Positions 45,122 through 58,519 of a DNA stretch of 64,000 bases are shown here, one piece after another (position 1 is the first letter of the stretch; each line of letters starts with the position of its first letter). The translations under genes were made by a program, and so were the position numbers. Location: positions 1-64,000 of the forward strand of contig NXFV01000997.1 of assembly GCA_002803225.1 (NCBI GenBank), in the 5' to 3' direction. The DNA is from Gamarada debralockiae. Taxonomy: Eukaryota > Ascomycota > Leotiomycetes > Helotiales > Hyphodiscaceae. Under the pieces are notes generated by a model that saw only the letters and a program-made list of their open reading frames with translations, ran no database searches and was not told where the DNA came from.

Positions 45122-47889
45122 CGTTCTTATTATCGATGTCGATTTCCTCCAACTCGAATTATGATGGTTGGAGCATCTGAGATGACTCTTGGGGGTGGGC
45201 AAGTTCTTATGAGTGCATTCGTAGGACGAAACGCCTCTGGCAGCTGGTGGCTTGCACCGAAATCGTAGGTCGACGCGATGATTAGATATGCGGTCGATGG
45301 GCCGAGTATTCTCCTCTGATATATGATTTCTGCAACAGTGCGTAGATGTGGATGTCGCGTACAGAATGTGGTCGAGTATACATGCAGTAGCTGTTTGTAA
45401 CGAGTGGGTTGTGGAGAGAAGATATCCAGGTCGTTCTGGCCGTTGTCTGGCTCTGAGCGAGAGGCCAAAGCTAAAGAACTGCCAAAGTGGAGCTTCAGCC
45501 TTTCGGTTTTGGTGGGCTGTCTAACTGAGTGGGGGATGAAGCCATTATTCTAGCATGGGTCAGCATGGAATGCCCTTGTTAGTGTGGCAGGTATGGGAGG
45601 TTATTGGGTGACTCCTTCGGCACCGAGAAGAATGTGTCGCCGCCACCGTCTGTCATTTTCCAGGAATGAAAGATTTTGCTGCCCTTGGGACCTCGCTTGG
45701 AAATGATGGGAGGGTCACGGACATGGGCTTGGGCATGAACATGGGGCTGAGGAAGAGAAGGAGGCCAGAGCTTGACTTCTCGACTTCTGGAGACGAAACT
45801 TTGGGCATCACCCACCCCCGGTTGCCTTTGCATGTGAGATAGATCTGGGACACCGAACTGTATCTACCTATTTACTGTACAGTAGCATTGAATTTTCCTC
45901 CCAGTTCCCATCGTGGTGGAATTTCTGAAACACAGAACTCGAACCCCCGCATTCCAGGAATACGCAGAGATGGAACACAGCGGCGCCTACCAAAGCCCAA
46001 ACACTGTTTCCCCTTCTTGGCTGAACGCGGGAAGAGTTTACTTTGGGCGGCTGCAAATTTCCTACTGTATTCCCACACGAATCGAAAATTGGCCGTCCTC
46101 AGCCCGCCTGAGCATTGCCATCACCCAACCATGATTCAACGAGGCTCATCTCCAAGCTGAAGTTGTCCTCCCTTCTTTCCTCCACTCAAAATTACAACAG
46201 AGAGATATTCGCCCACCCCTCACCCGGCACAGCCCAGCGTTCATCAGGTTTATCACTGCTGACCAGCCAACTGTCTCGCTATCGCTAAGACTGGCAACCC
46301 GGCAGGTGGGCTCTCCAATCAAGCTGCGCTATCCAAACGTGCTCTGCACGACCAGGCAGGGGTGGACACACCCTTCTGGAAGGCCGCTAGAAGGACTTTG
46401 GGAAACGATCTGCGATCTGATCTCTCGCTGCCTGCCGGGGTTGCCGATTTTCATCAACGTTTGGACGAGGCGAGATGAGAGACAGGCGGTAAGAAATAAG
46501 GTATGGGAATGCCGAGGTCGTATTTTCTTATGGAAAAGGGGAGACGAGAAAGGGGCTGAGGATGATCGTTGTTTTGGTGGTCATTGTTGGCCATGGTCGT
46601 GTGGTGAGACCGAGATTGCAATCTGAGGCTGATGATGGTCGTACTTCAGTCCAGGTTTTTGAACCTCTCCTTCCACCACCCTTTCCTATTCGAAGGGTGT
46701 GGTTGACTTAAGAGTTGCATTGTTTGACTGCTTCTTTGTTTCTCATTCGTCTGCTTTCTTCGAAGCCATTTTCTTTTTGCGCATTGTCAAAAACTGTCAA
46801 AGTCGGTAATTTCAGGGGTCGAGACGCGGCTAGCCACAAGCTTCCACCGTCTCATCTCACAAGGCGAAATCCGAGTAGGATTCTTGCCTCGGTTTTGGTC
46901 ATTCGCTCGTCAACGTCAAATGTGTTCTATTCTTCTATAGTTCTTCTAGAAGGGAAGCATGAGGAAAAGAGACGTCAAAGCTCAGAAGTGCCGTCAGGAG
47001 ATTAGGAGAAATCCCCTTTGTTTCGGTACATTCTCCATTCGATGCAAGGATAGAGTGCCGGATATGTGCATTTTGTCTCATTGCACCTTCTTACTTGACT
47101 TTCATGAGGCGACAGCCGAGGAGGAATCTTGTCTCTGCGTAGTCGCATTAATGAGCCAACGTCAAGTGCGTTCGGAAAACGTATGCTTCTGCATGCCGGT
47201 GTGATAACAAGACAAAGGTGTGCCGGCACTTCTGCATTAGAACTTCTCTTCACCTTGGCACCTTCTCCATTCGCTGCCAGGACTGCGGCATAGCCGAATA
47301 CTGCATTTCATCTCCTGACGCCAATCGCTTGTGTACGTAGTAGACACGTGAGAAAAGGACCGAAGCGGTGCTCCTTTTCCAATTCCGGATGTCTTGTTTC
47401 AAAGGCTGCGCTGTACTGGCAGTATTGGCACATGCAACGTTGAGTCTTTCTTCGTCCCTCCACGAAGGTGAAATCCGAGTCTCATGGCTGAGATCGTATT
47501 CACTCGCCTCCTTGTTTTGACAGTCGCTTCCCTGAATTCCTACCGTCTTGGTGAATATTGAAATGAATATCTCAGAAGAAAAAAAGGTAAACTTCGTTGG
47601 TTGCAGTTTGTGGCTTCTTCATTCGATCCATGACGGCGTCCGAGACACGGGTTTGCTCTGGGACAATCCCATTCTTGTTTCAATTTGATACTGCCTCCAT
47701 TTAGATGAGATCGTCAAAGGACCAGGCAAGGATTAGAGTGAATCCTCGCTACATGAGATAACCACCTGTCCGGATACCAATGCACTTTGCAACAACTGAA
47801 GTAAGCCAATGATTGGTTTTCTATCTGCACTCAGATCTGGAGAAACTACTGCACACAGAATCACCCACAAGTATTCCTCTATCCTCAAA
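45122..47889. other. gene-poor stretch
   Basis: Numerous short ORFs, none with a recognised domain. Weak repeated phrases such as GGCGAAATCCGAGT / GGTGAAATCCGAGT (46864, 47468) and TTCTCCATTCG (47030, 47265) hint at old duplications. Confidence 0.35.
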
Positions 47890-48830
47890 TAACATTTTGC
47901 AAAACTTCTTGCTCGCTCCCATTCAAATCCACCAACTTATCGAACATATTCTCAGGTCATATTTCCGCTTCAACTCTACCACCCTCTCATAATTGACACC
48001 AAACATCTGCTTCCCAGTCCTCACAAAGCCTATTGTTCACTAGCTCGTCCACAATCCTCTCTCGCACTTCAAACTCACCATCATAATTTCCATACTCACC
48101 AGCCCCCTCCCCTGTCGTCCCATCCACGTCCTCCCCCGCCCTCCTCTTCACCAACTCCGCTGGCACCCAATCCCGAATCCCCCCCCCTTTCTTCCCCCCA
48201 CCCCCTCATAGCACCGTCATTCTCGTCTCTTCTCCAAGTCGGCACAGTCATAATATTCACCATCCGTTCTCTATTCGCAAACGCCGTATCCTTCTGTCCT
48301 TCCTAAATGTCGCGGCCGGATTATAGATTTCCCAAGACAAAACACTCATCCCGTCTCTTCAAAGAACACCAATCAAAAGGCACCATGAACGATTCCCCCG
48401 CAACGCATTTTCGCCATTCGCCTGGGCGCGAAACGCCTGGTACTCTTACACCACGAATTCAGTCACAACACCAAAACAGGGGCCCCGCGCCTCGAATTGC
48501 CTAGAACAGATCCTCATTTTCCTTCTCCGATACTCTCACAATCTCTCCCGAAGCTAGGACTAGGGTAGTAAGAGGATATTCTCCACTGCGAGACCGTCAG
48601 AACCGGTTAGCCAGCCGTAGCCGCCTATTAATGAGATGCCTCCTGCGCCAACGCCGGTACATATACCTCCTACGATTGCGAGGTTGTGGGGATGCAGGAA
48701 GGCGTAGATTTCGAGTCACAGACAGCCCGCTCCAATCGTATCTTCATTCTTCTATGGGAGCCAGCGGTGGATTGCTTTTTCATAGTGGGGGGGAGAAGGG
48801 GTGAGGAGGAGTACATCTGGTAATAGAGAC
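47890..48830 (-). pseudogene. FAD-linked oxidoreductase (berberine-bridge-like) gene, decayed
   Basis: On minus the order of a PCMH/BBE oxidase is visible across frames: HYEKAIHRWLP (N-terminal), FLHPHNLAIVGGICTGVG with GAGGISLIGGYGWLTGSDG (FAD-binding glycine-rich part), ASGEIVRVSEKENEDLF and AIRGAG. Much later come MFGVNYERVVELKRKYD and MFDKLVDLNGSEQEVLQN. Stops (for example after ILLLP) and several frameshifts interrupt it, and most of the substrate domain is missing. Family enzymes oxidise alcohols or cyclise metabolites with FAD, often in secondary metabolism. Confidence 0.7.
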
Positions 48831-49719
48831 TGGAGTTCTGAGACTCGAGAGGGTGTGATGGGAGACTTCATATTCCCGGAAGGAAGAGAAGGCAGGGTTC
48901 TTCAGGCTTTTGAGTTGATGAATGGACAGGAGATCAAGAATAAGTATTTCAAGCTGTCAAGATCTTGAAGTACATGAATGATGCTCAAATTTCGTTTCTG
49001 AAAATTAATTAAAGGAGGGACTGCCATGTAGTCACGTAGCAACTACCCACTTAACGTGAGCTCTACTTACAGACGACGTCCGATGTCCCCGCCAGGCCGT
49101 CTTACTGTATCTATTCTCTCATATCAAGCCCTATGCATTTGTATGCGAGATACAACTCCCTCTCTATGAGCTTGAAGAGACGTGACATCTCTCAACGTTG
49201 TTATCTTAGAGTACTGGAAAGGGAGTCGGATGCAACGGGGGGGCTGGCGGCGGACAGCTAAGTCGATGAAACCTAAAGTACCCGAACTCGATGGGGAACT
49301 TGCTCCCGCAGTAGCCGCCTCTCGACTCTCCTGAAGCGCATCGAATCCCATCATGTTCTTGAAAATGCTAATTCGATGTCTCGCTAACTGTTAAAGAAGA
49401 CATGCCTCAAAACATTCGTCTTTGGACATGTAGGTCACTTCATGATTGATTACCTATCAATATCAAATACATTACTTAGTATAAACAACTCATCTACTTA
49501 TCCTTAACCAAATCATCCCAAAGATTTCAGCGCCCCTCCCATAATCATCATCATCAGTCTCTCGGGAGCGTGATCCATCATCGCAGGATCAGCAGGCCAC
49601 CTGCCAAGCCTCTAAACCTGTTCCTCCAAGCCCTTCCTCTCATCTCTCCCCTTTCCATCCTCACCTCCCCCAAATGGATAGTCTAGTAATAGATTAGGAG
49701 TGCCGCGCGGAGAGAAGGA
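48831..49719. other. intergenic, nothing recognised
   Basis: No gene, RNA or terminal repeat identified. Confidence 0.35.
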
Positions 49720-50250
49720 TCACAACGACTGACGATGACTTTCAAAAGAATGGAAACTAATCTGGTAGTAGTGACAGTAGTATGTCGGTTTTTGATCGCG
49801 CGGTAGAGCGTTGACGGTGGTATTGGCGATATGTAGTCCGGCAACTAGACTCTTGCCGGCCTCAGCATTGCCTCGACGGAGTTCGACCCAAGGCGTAAGC
49901 TCATTGCATCGAAAATCAACTTGCCTCCAGAGACTGGCGATGAGAACGAACACTAACGGACCCGTTAGTTGAAGGTATTGTTCCTCAAGCTCAATGTCTT
50001 CCGATACTTACCCAAGACAAGTCCATAGGACCAAGTGTATTGGCTCGATCCTACCAGGACCACAAATGCATTGTTGATGACTGAAAGACGCCATATCGCA
50101 ATGAAGACAAGATCAAGGAGATAAAGAGAATGAGGAAGGCCGTAAGGGTCATATTGTGCAGCCATTTCGGATTCCATATCACAGGGCGTCTGTAGGTCCA
50201 GGAACTGAAGGAAGAATCATCGCGGGCGTAGCCACCCGGAGTGAATTGGT
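49720..50250 (-). pseudogene. DUF3433-type membrane protein fragment
   Basis: On minus: SWTYRRPVIWNPKWLHNM and TLTAFLILFISLILSSLRYG, then a frame shift near 50080, then QYTWSYGLVL. A regular 59-nt intron (49953-50011) joins it to VFVLIASLWRQVDFRCNEL-TPWVELRRG and KSLVAGL, ending at 49720. The W-R-Q-V-D-F...L-T-P-W-x-E-L block is characteristic of DUF3433 membrane proteins, which are normally over 1000 residues. Only one repeat unit remains. Confidence 0.65.
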
Positions 50251-51511
50251 TTCGAAGGAACGAAATGAATAGTCATAATTTGCGGGAAATGTTAGAATGA
50301 AAGCCGAGAAATAAGGAACGTACAAGTGCAAGCTACGAAAAGTTATAAGCCATCGAAGAAAAGGGTTACATACCGATGATGGCCACAGATAAGGATAGCT
50401 AGTATGCCAGACATAAGCCTCAACCTGAGAACTTGGCGCAGCTACGTTTCAAATAGCAGGTCGGACGTCGAAATTAGACAATACAGATCATAGTGAGAAT
50501 GTCGACTATTCAATTGAGATGCAGGTAAATCCTATTTCGAGAGTCACATTGCACAAGTCGGTAGCAGCCTGGGACCTGATACTGTGAGGATGCGGCAGTC
50601 AACTTGTCTATCCTATGAGGCTGACATAAGAAAGCACTCATAAAACACATGAAGAAGTTTTGCTCATGCCAAGCGCCAGGCATTTCCCGTGAGGAGCAGC
50701 GCGGTTAATTGTCGAGTGATAAGTTGTAATTAAAGGGGGCTGAAGAGATTCCGCAATTGTGAGAGTTAGTACAGTGGGACCAGAATACAAAAAAGGTCTA
50801 CGTGGGGAAGTTGGAAACGCAGATTCGTGGCTTCGACTGACAAGAGAAAATCGATGCCGTATGGGTGGTTTGCAGCGGCACTACCGTAGCTCTGTCATTA
50901 AGGGCTCTATCGTCTTCGAAAATATGAGAAGTTGTGATGAGGCCCGATGTGATGAAGGGAGAACCGAAGAGTTTGCAATTAGATTCACATGACTACTAGT
51001 CACGTGCTGGAAACAAACTTCCGCCACCACACCAAAGCCAAATGTGGAATTAGCAGTGTTTTCAGCCAATCATAGCCTCGTCAACCCCTGAAAATAGATG
51101 GGGATCGGCCATTGAAGGTCCCGAAAATAGCAAAATGGCCTTTCGTGTTGGAAACACGAAAAGGCTCTGCTTGTCTCATCTTCCTTTCTCCTTCATCTCA
51201 TCTCCTCTCCTCTCCGTATCACTAAGACCTCCCTCCTCTCCTCTCATCAATATCTCCGCCCGCGAAATCCGAATTCCTGGGATCGCAAGGCACAATTGAC
51301 CCAGACGACCAATTGCAGGAACGGAGATACGAGCAATTTAGGAGTAATCACCCTGAACATTCTTCCTTCGACGAACCACGATCCCCCATCTACGCCGCAC
51401 TGCAACACACGCGCTTCACGATTTACGACGCACATCAATTGATACGTCGGAGGGAGCAGGCTCAACGTGAACGCCAAGACCTTGCTCCTACACCACACGA
51501 ATTCCTCCACG
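50251..51511. other. intergenic, promoter side of the Kre1-like gene
   Basis: No gene recognised. A C/T-rich tract lies at about 51170-51250. Confidence 0.35.
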
Positions 51512-51871
51512 ATGCAAAACTCCCTCTCCGCCCTCATCACCCCTCTCCTCCTCCTCACCTCCCTCGTAAACGCCTCGCCGGAACCGCAACTCGCTCAAGG
51601 TGGAGGTGTAGCTGCTACAACAATCGCTGCTACTCAATACCCGGTTATCACAACGGCGAATTCGTTGTTTACGTTGAATGGAGTGACGAGTGCGAGTTAC
51701 CTTGTGTTTACGCAGACGTTTGCTAGCACGGCGTTAGGAACATGGGATATTGGTGCCACACCGCTGAGTGGGGCTATTGGGCTTGGGACGATTCAGGGCA
51801 CATACGGGGTCGTGAGCACGAAAGCGAAGAGGGGGATGGATGCTGTTGAGACACCGGGGCCGAACCTTTAG
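51512..51871 (+). CDS. small secreted Kre1-like cell-wall protein
   Basis: Single exon, 119 aa from the ATG at 51512 (MQNSLSALITPLLLLTSLVNA). This start directly yields a signal peptide cleaved near NAS-PEP. An in-frame ATG at 51467 would bury the signal peptide. The mature part is Thr/Ser/Ala-rich (VAATTIAATQYPVITTAN). It then shows YLVFTQTFASTALGTW and LSGAIGLGTIQGTYG, a pattern resembling the YTQxF...SGSIGLGxIxGTxG core of fungal Kre1-type surface proteins. No hydrophobic GPI tail follows, so it may be soluble or wall-bound. An overlapping frame (51313-51726) is judged a shadow. Confidence 0.6.
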   Translation: MQNSLSALITPLLLLTSLVNASPEPQLAQGGGVAATTIAATQYPVITTANSLFTLNGVTSASYLVFTQTFASTALGTWDIGATPLSGAIGLGTIQGTYGVVSTKAKRGMDAVETPGPNL

Positions 51872-54800
51872 ATGCGATATGAGATGAGAGAGTGTCGAAT
51901 AGGAAGTTGAAGGCTTTGCTTAGGAGGTGTAAGGGGAGCGGACGTATCGATTGCGAGACGAGAGCACATTTGCATCTCAGCGGCATAGTACGAACGAAAT
52001 CGACTCGACAAAGTGGTAGCATGCATACAACGGATACACACCAGAACGTGGCATTGCAGCGCGCGCTATCCCTGCTTGTGTTGCATTAGATGAGATCAGA
52101 GGATGATATACCATAGATTACAACTGTCCTGGGGATTATTGGTGGAGTGCATTGGTACGGAGTTTGGGTATTTGATGCTGGGTATGATTTGTACATATAG
52201 AAGGAACGAATGCACATTAATTCAAACAGACTTGGATTTGGTGACCCATGGAAGGCACAATATTCTTTCAAGCTATATACGAGAACTTTGCCAATCTCTT
52301 CGCCGAGGCATCTACGAAACTACCGACCTACTTCTCTCAAGCGAGGAATCGGCATCTTATAAGCACAGGATCGAAGACTATGGAACCAATCAACTAAGAG
52401 GATGCTGTACATACTCGGACTATCATAGGGTAGGAGGGGGATACCAGGCGATGTCGCACAGCGTCCACACCAAGAGGTGTACACATGAAGGGGGACGCGT
52501 AATCATTCGCGTATGTTATACAACATCAGAACTCCATGAATACAATATACATATTCAAACACTCAAACTCGTGCGCATCCTCTCTTCTTAACCTTGTTCT
52601 TCTCATTGCCCTCCTATAAGTATGGAAGTACAACAAATCGCCACGCTTCTCTGAACTCTGACAAAAGATATTGCCATGCACTACATCTGCCTCCTTCTTT
52701 CCATCTTCTGCCATGCTTTGAGTTATCGTCTTTCAGTTTTCTGCCCCTCATGAGTGATTTGGCTATACTATGGCCACCCTATCCTCACACGTGAATGAGC
52801 AATCCCTCACTTGTAAGAGAAATGTATTTAAACATTAAGATACTATGGAGAGTAATAAGAACTGGCAAACTCACGCGGGCCTCTTCTCTAGGTGCAATCT
52901 GTCTGTATGCTTCTTTTCTCAGGCCGTCTCCATCTATCCCAGTTGGGAGAGCTGCTGATGGATCGGTTTATCGACAATAGCTTCAAATGAAGACGGTGGT
53001 GAGAACGTGAAAGGAGTCTTGTTTAACACAACACAAACATACAAGCAGAGATAACGAGGCCATTGCGTAGGAAGTTTCATTGGGTTTCTGAGTTCTGATT
53101 TCTGGTCCCTTGAGCGAATTTTGCCGCCGATTCGCTGTGCTGATGTGGGGCCAATGACAATGGGAGAGCTGACAACGAGAAGGGTGTCGACAACAAGAGC
53201 CTATCAACAATAAGGATCTGACAAAGTGGACACAAGAGCAAACCATCAAAGCGAAGGAACAAGCTGCTCAATTTGCTCCCCAGAGACTATTTGGAGAACC
53301 CAGCTCATTTGCGCTTCGTAGCCTTGAGCTCGAGCTTCAGCCTTGTGCTCCTCGACTCATTGCTTTTTAGTCCCACACTGCAATTTGTTCAGCAGAACTC
53401 TGAAGTTTTCCATGTCGTGATGTGCAGAGATATTATAATGTACAGCTGTTCAACCTAGACCTCGAGTGTAAGAGAGATTACCATGTTGCTAATGTACTTG
53501 AATATTAATATTTTCAGCAAACTCTCAGAGTCGACTTATTGAGAATCTCTGCGGAAGTTTGCAAGCGCTAGAACTCAGCTGCAAACATTCTTGGCAACAG
53601 AATCAATTGATAAGGTTCTTGGAGCTTAAGCTCCATAATAAAACTCTAGATTTTGTAAATTCTGGAAATTGTTGGTATTTTTGTGAACTGGGCAATGATG
53701 GAAGTCCACACACACATATGCTCAATCACTGCTTCCTCCCTCTTCTATTTAAGAAAGCCATGCCCCGAATCAAAGTGTCTTGTTCGCATCGAACGTCTTC
53801 ACACCTGCTGTGAGCCCAGAAATCGACCTGGTGCCAAGGCAGAAACCCTACCTCCTATCGAACATGAAGTTATTGTCGCTGGACTGTACGTTGTTGCTCA
53901 AAGGTTGTTCGCGAGCGATTCGTTGGAGGGTGGAGCGGCGCGGCAAGGCAACTTCGACCTTCGTTGGCAGTAAAGTAGAAGTAGTCTCGTCGTTGATGTG
54001 CGCTGTCGGCATTTCGACAATCCCAGTAGTCATCTCGTAGCTGGTAATCTCTCCGCAGCCTTAAAGTGGTGTCCACGTTGCTAGATATTCAGTTGTCGTG
54101 CTGGAGTTGATCACGGTTTGGAATTTTCAGCAGTCTTTCTTGCGCCAGCACCTTCCCCCTCTATAGTGCTCATGATGCTTTCTTGAAGGTATACAGCAGG
54201 TACTAGACGTCTTGACAATCTCAGCACGCTCCCTGGTCAATATGCCATTCCCACTAGAGGTAGATTATTATGGAGTAGTCATCTACTTTTCGAGTCAGCA
54301 CAGCATCTTACGCAGTCGGATCTGACATCGCAGCCCTTTTCACCTCATGGTTGGACCTTGCAAGCCGACCTTGCTTTCCAGCTATCCGTTCATATTGCCA
54401 TGAGCAACAGCGTCTGCAAGACTGGCGGCGTAGAGAAGATTTTGAAGTAGAGATTTTGATCGCAAATATTTGAAAAAGATGAAGTAGATGGCGTGAGGGG
54501 CCGTAAGCCTACCTGTCGTTTTCTCCACGAATGGATAGGTGCCGCCACTCAATATTTTTCTTATCTTCTGCTGCTGCTTTAAATTTTGTTGATGAGCGCG
54601 CGTTGCATGTTGACATCAGGAAGAATTGTGTTAGTTTACGTTTGTCTTAAGTCAAATCACCTGGGGAGCAGAGATGATTTGACAGTGTTTTCCTTCTACA
54701 CGAAACCTACATTTGGAATTCATTGGCCAATAGCCGACTTCCCGATGCGGAGTCATCTCGTATTTATTTGGGTAACCAGTAGAATGGTGACTCCTACGAA

Positions 54801-55469
54801 TCGTGGAAATTCATGGGGACGAAGTCCGCATGTGGCGAAGGCGTACACTTGAACACAGACACGGAAAATTGTGCATCCTACTTTCCTTGGCTAGGCGGCT
54901 CTGGACCAGGCGGCCTTGCCAAGACCCCGCCTATCCGTCCCAATCCAATATTGCGCTTTGTTTTCCATCGAAAAATGACGAAAAGATGAAGTTTGCCCAT
55001 GCGTTTGATTTGTGTATCTGATAAAGAGGTCTGATCGAATCCATCCCTGCTAGACTCGCCCTCAGCCGGACCCACCTCCGTGTGTCAATCGTTCCCGGCT
55101 TTGAAAGGCTATAGAGGCGTCAACGGCCGAACTACAGGGTCTCATTGGTTCAATCACAATCCCCGCAGAAAACAAACCGCAATAACTTCAATCCACGAAC
55201 GAGATGCCAAGAAATGTACCGGGGTGCTTCGAGCTTACCCCAGACGTCAGCCAGCGATTCTATATGTTTGTGGGGTCTCCTTCACTCCACTTCGAATACA
55301 AATCAGCAGCATCTCCGCCCAAATATCTGAGTCCTTTATTATCTCGACCTGCTGCTGTTCAGTAGAATTCTTCCCTTTTCGAGTATTCACAGCGTTTAGG
55401 AACCTTAATTCCCTAGTTTCACCATCCTTTTTCGCCAAAGAGCGTTGATACGGTGTTATTTCCTCCAAG
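51872..55469. other. long gene-poor stretch
   Basis: 3.6 kb without a supported gene. The last 400 nt probably include the promoter and leader of the MFS gene. ORFs 52103-52591 and 55080-55448 show no domain or codon-like regularity. Confidence 0.4.
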
Positions 55470-57544
55470 ATGGCGAAGGGCGGTTTCTTCAAGAATTATC
55501 GGGTCTACATCCTGACTTCAGTGGCTTATATGGGAGCATTACTCTTTGGTAAATCTATCTCTTCTTCAATCCTTCTGCCCGAGGAAAGTAGAGCTTCACG
55601 GTGTGATTCTCGGCCTTACTTCCCCGAATAAGAATCTCCTCCTGCAGCTGCTCTCTCTGTGACTTAGCAACCTATCACACGTCATCAAGTACCATGCTAA
55701 CTCAGGGCCCTCAATAGGATATGACACTGGTGTTATGAGCTCCGTTCTTGCTCTCAAGGCCTTCAAGAAAGACTTCGGACTACCAACAGCTACAACCGGG
55801 TTTGCCAGCGCGAAAAATGCTCAGGTCTCTCAGAATGTTGTGTCTCTCCTCACTGCCGGCTGCTTTTTCGGCGCCATTGCAGCCTCCATTTTCAACGACA
55901 AGTTCGGTCGCAAGAAGTCCCTGATAGGATTCTCGATTATCTTTTTGATCGGTGCCGCCATTCAGACTGCATCTCATCATCACATTGGTCAAATCTATGC
56001 TGGTCGTGTCATAGCTGGTTTAGGTATTGGAGGCATGTCCAGCATCACTCCTGTTTTCGTCGCTGAGAACTGTCCTCCTGCTGTCCGAGGTCGGATTACT
56101 GGTCTATTCCAGGAATTCCTTGTTATTGGTTCTACTTTTGCCTACTGGCTCGACTACGGAGTCGCTCTCACTATTCCTGAATCTACGAAGCAGTGGCGCG
56201 TACCAGTCGCCATTCAGCTCATCCCTGGTGGAGCTCTTCTGATCGGAGTCCTCTTCGTGAAGGAATCTCCCAGATGGTTGGCCAAGCAAGGTCGATATGA
56301 GGAAGCGACAGCATCGTTGGCATATATGCGCCGCGACGATATCCACGATCCAGATATTGTCAAGGAAATTGCCGATATTCGAGCCTCTATTGAAGAGGAG
56401 CTTGCTATAACTGAAGGTGTCACGTGGAAGGAGGTTCTTCTCCCTGGAAACCGCTACCGATTCGCTGTTGCCTTTACTATTTTCCTCTGCCAACAATTCT
56501 CTGGAACCAACAGTATCGGGTATTATGCACCACAGATCTTCGAGACCGTTGGGGTGGCCAAGACGAACGCCTCACTATTCGCTACCGGTGTCTATGGTTC
56601 TGTCAAAGTCGTTACTACGGGTATCTTCTTGCTCATTGGAATCGACAAGTTTGGCCGAAGAAATTCGCTTCTCATCGGCGCCTTGTGGATGATGACCATG
56701 ATGTTTAGTAAGTAAATCTCGGGGCAGTCTTTCGCTGTTTCAGCCCAGTTCATGAGCTTCGTTCCCAACCTCTAATGTACAGAGCGTGCCTTCGGGGCTC
56801 AAACTCATGAAATTTCACTCCGCCTTTCTCCCCTTTACTAAGATGATCAATTGCTGACTCGAGATATTCACAGTTCTTGGTGGCGTACTCAACACACATC
56901 CACCCACGAATGTCAATGGTTTTTCTCCCTTTTCCAGAACTCTTTTATATTCCGGGTGTTTTGTAGAGATCAGTCTTTTTGTTCCCAGTTAGCCCCGTTA
57001 TCCTTGAAGAAGCAATGCTAACTCTGATTCCTCTTTAAAAGCTGTGTCTTCAGCCTCTATCGCCATGGTCGTCATGATCTATCTCTACGTTATCGGTTAC
57101 TCCGCATCATGGGGTCCTATCCCGTGGGTCTACGTTTCTGAGATCTTCCCTACCCGCCTGCGTTCCTACGGTGTCGGCATGGCAGCAGCCACCCAATGGC
57201 TCTTCAACTTCTGCATCACCTACATGACCCCCAGCGCCGTCAACCACATCCGCTGGAGGACATTCCTCATGTTCGGTATCTTCTGCGCTGCAAACTTCGT
57301 GTTCGTTTTCTTCTTCATCAAGGAGACCAAGGGCCGCAGTCTCGAGGATATGGATCTCATTTTCGGCACTGTGGAAGCAGAGCAGCGAGCTGCTGATGTT
57401 GAGCGCATGATGCACAAGGGGATGCACGATGATGACCGGATCGAGGATGTATATGCAGTGCCAGAGAAGAAGACTGCAGCCCCTGCACACGGGGTTGAGG
57501 AGACTCCCGCTGCTACTATTGGAGATGAGAAGGTTGTGCATTAA
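55470..57544 (+). CDS. MFS sugar/quinate-type transporter
   Basis: Four exons: 55470-55548, 55718-56707, 56874-56918, 57042-57544; introns 169, 166 and 123 nt; 538 aa. Sugar-porter signatures in order: LLFG|YDTGVMSS across intron 1, DKFGRKKSL, AGRVIAGLGIGGMSS, FVKESPRWLAKQGR, FLCQQFSGTNSIGYYAPQIF, DKFGRRNS, IPWVYVSEIFPTRLRSYGVG, and KETKGRSLEDMDLIFG. Twelve membrane helices fit. The 45-nt exon 3 (ILGGVLNTHPPTNVN) is needed to keep frame and supplies a conserved helix start. The family moves sugars or quinate by proton symport at the plasma membrane. The substrate is not determined; sequence style recalls fungal quinate/sugar porters. Confidence 0.92.
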
Positions 57545-58519
57545 GTACGCGTTCATTCGTGGATTCTCCCTGATGCAGGATCTCGGAGGTGTGATGTTCC
57601 ATGTTCAACTTGAATCAAATTATCAGACTTTATTCATGTTTTTAAACTTGTCAAGTCCAATAAATTCAAGTTTATCTGTTTTAATATTAATACAATCATA
57701 CATTCTTTACGCTCGAGCATGCAAATACTGGTATGAAATTTTGACTTCCATTGCCAACTTCGAAGCTGATTTCTTCTTCCATCCCGTCTCGTTTTTGAAA
57801 TACGCGTCATTAAAGAGAAGACAGCCTCCTCCTTTTCCCCATGAGAAACCATCCTCGGCGTCTTTCTTCCAAAACTTCGGTCGCTTAGACTGGCTGGAAC
57901 AATGAAATAAGCAACAGGAACCAACAGTAACTCTCCTGGCCAAGACAGCACATAATTTCGAACAGGAATTGGGGTATGACAGCAAGATATCACACACTGA
58001 TACATTATACTTTTTGGGCTTTCAACTCGGGGCTTTCATGCAAGCAAACGTCGAGATCTGAGCACGACACCAGAAACATACATGCTGACACGCTACAAAT
58101 TGTCGCTATTGGGCTTTCGACACTGGACTTGAATAGAGATGAGCACGACATTGAAACTTCGCCCAGCGACACGCTATAATTCTCCCACATTGAACTTACA
58201 ATACCGGTTTTTGTACAAACAATCTGCCAAAGATAGATTTGATCGAATCATTCTGTTTGAATTTGCGTGTCATGCCAGTCACTCTGGGGTTGAGTCTGGG
58301 AACCCCACTGAACATTGGATGAGAATGATTGTGTCTGGTGGTGAATTAGGGGCGGGCTGCTGGTTGACTGCAAAGAAACACAGACTCTAAGTGAGGACAA
58401 CAGCAATGGTTACCTACTCCTCCATCAAGAATTTTGGGTAGGCAAGTGCCACTCCCGAAGAGCTTGGAGACAACTTCATATTCCTGTCATTTTGGTAGTC
58501 AGCCTTACAAGTTGTTGTA
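57545..58519. other. intergenic, nothing recognised
   Basis: 3' flank of the transporter; no gene. Transposon sequence begins near 58520. Confidence 0.35.

Noticed and set aside
51313..51726. 137-codon ORF overlapping the Kre1-like gene
   Set aside because: Different frame, no signal peptide, composition typical of an out-of-frame shadow.
52103..52591. 162-codon ORF on plus
   Set aside because: No recognisable features and no splice-compatible partners.
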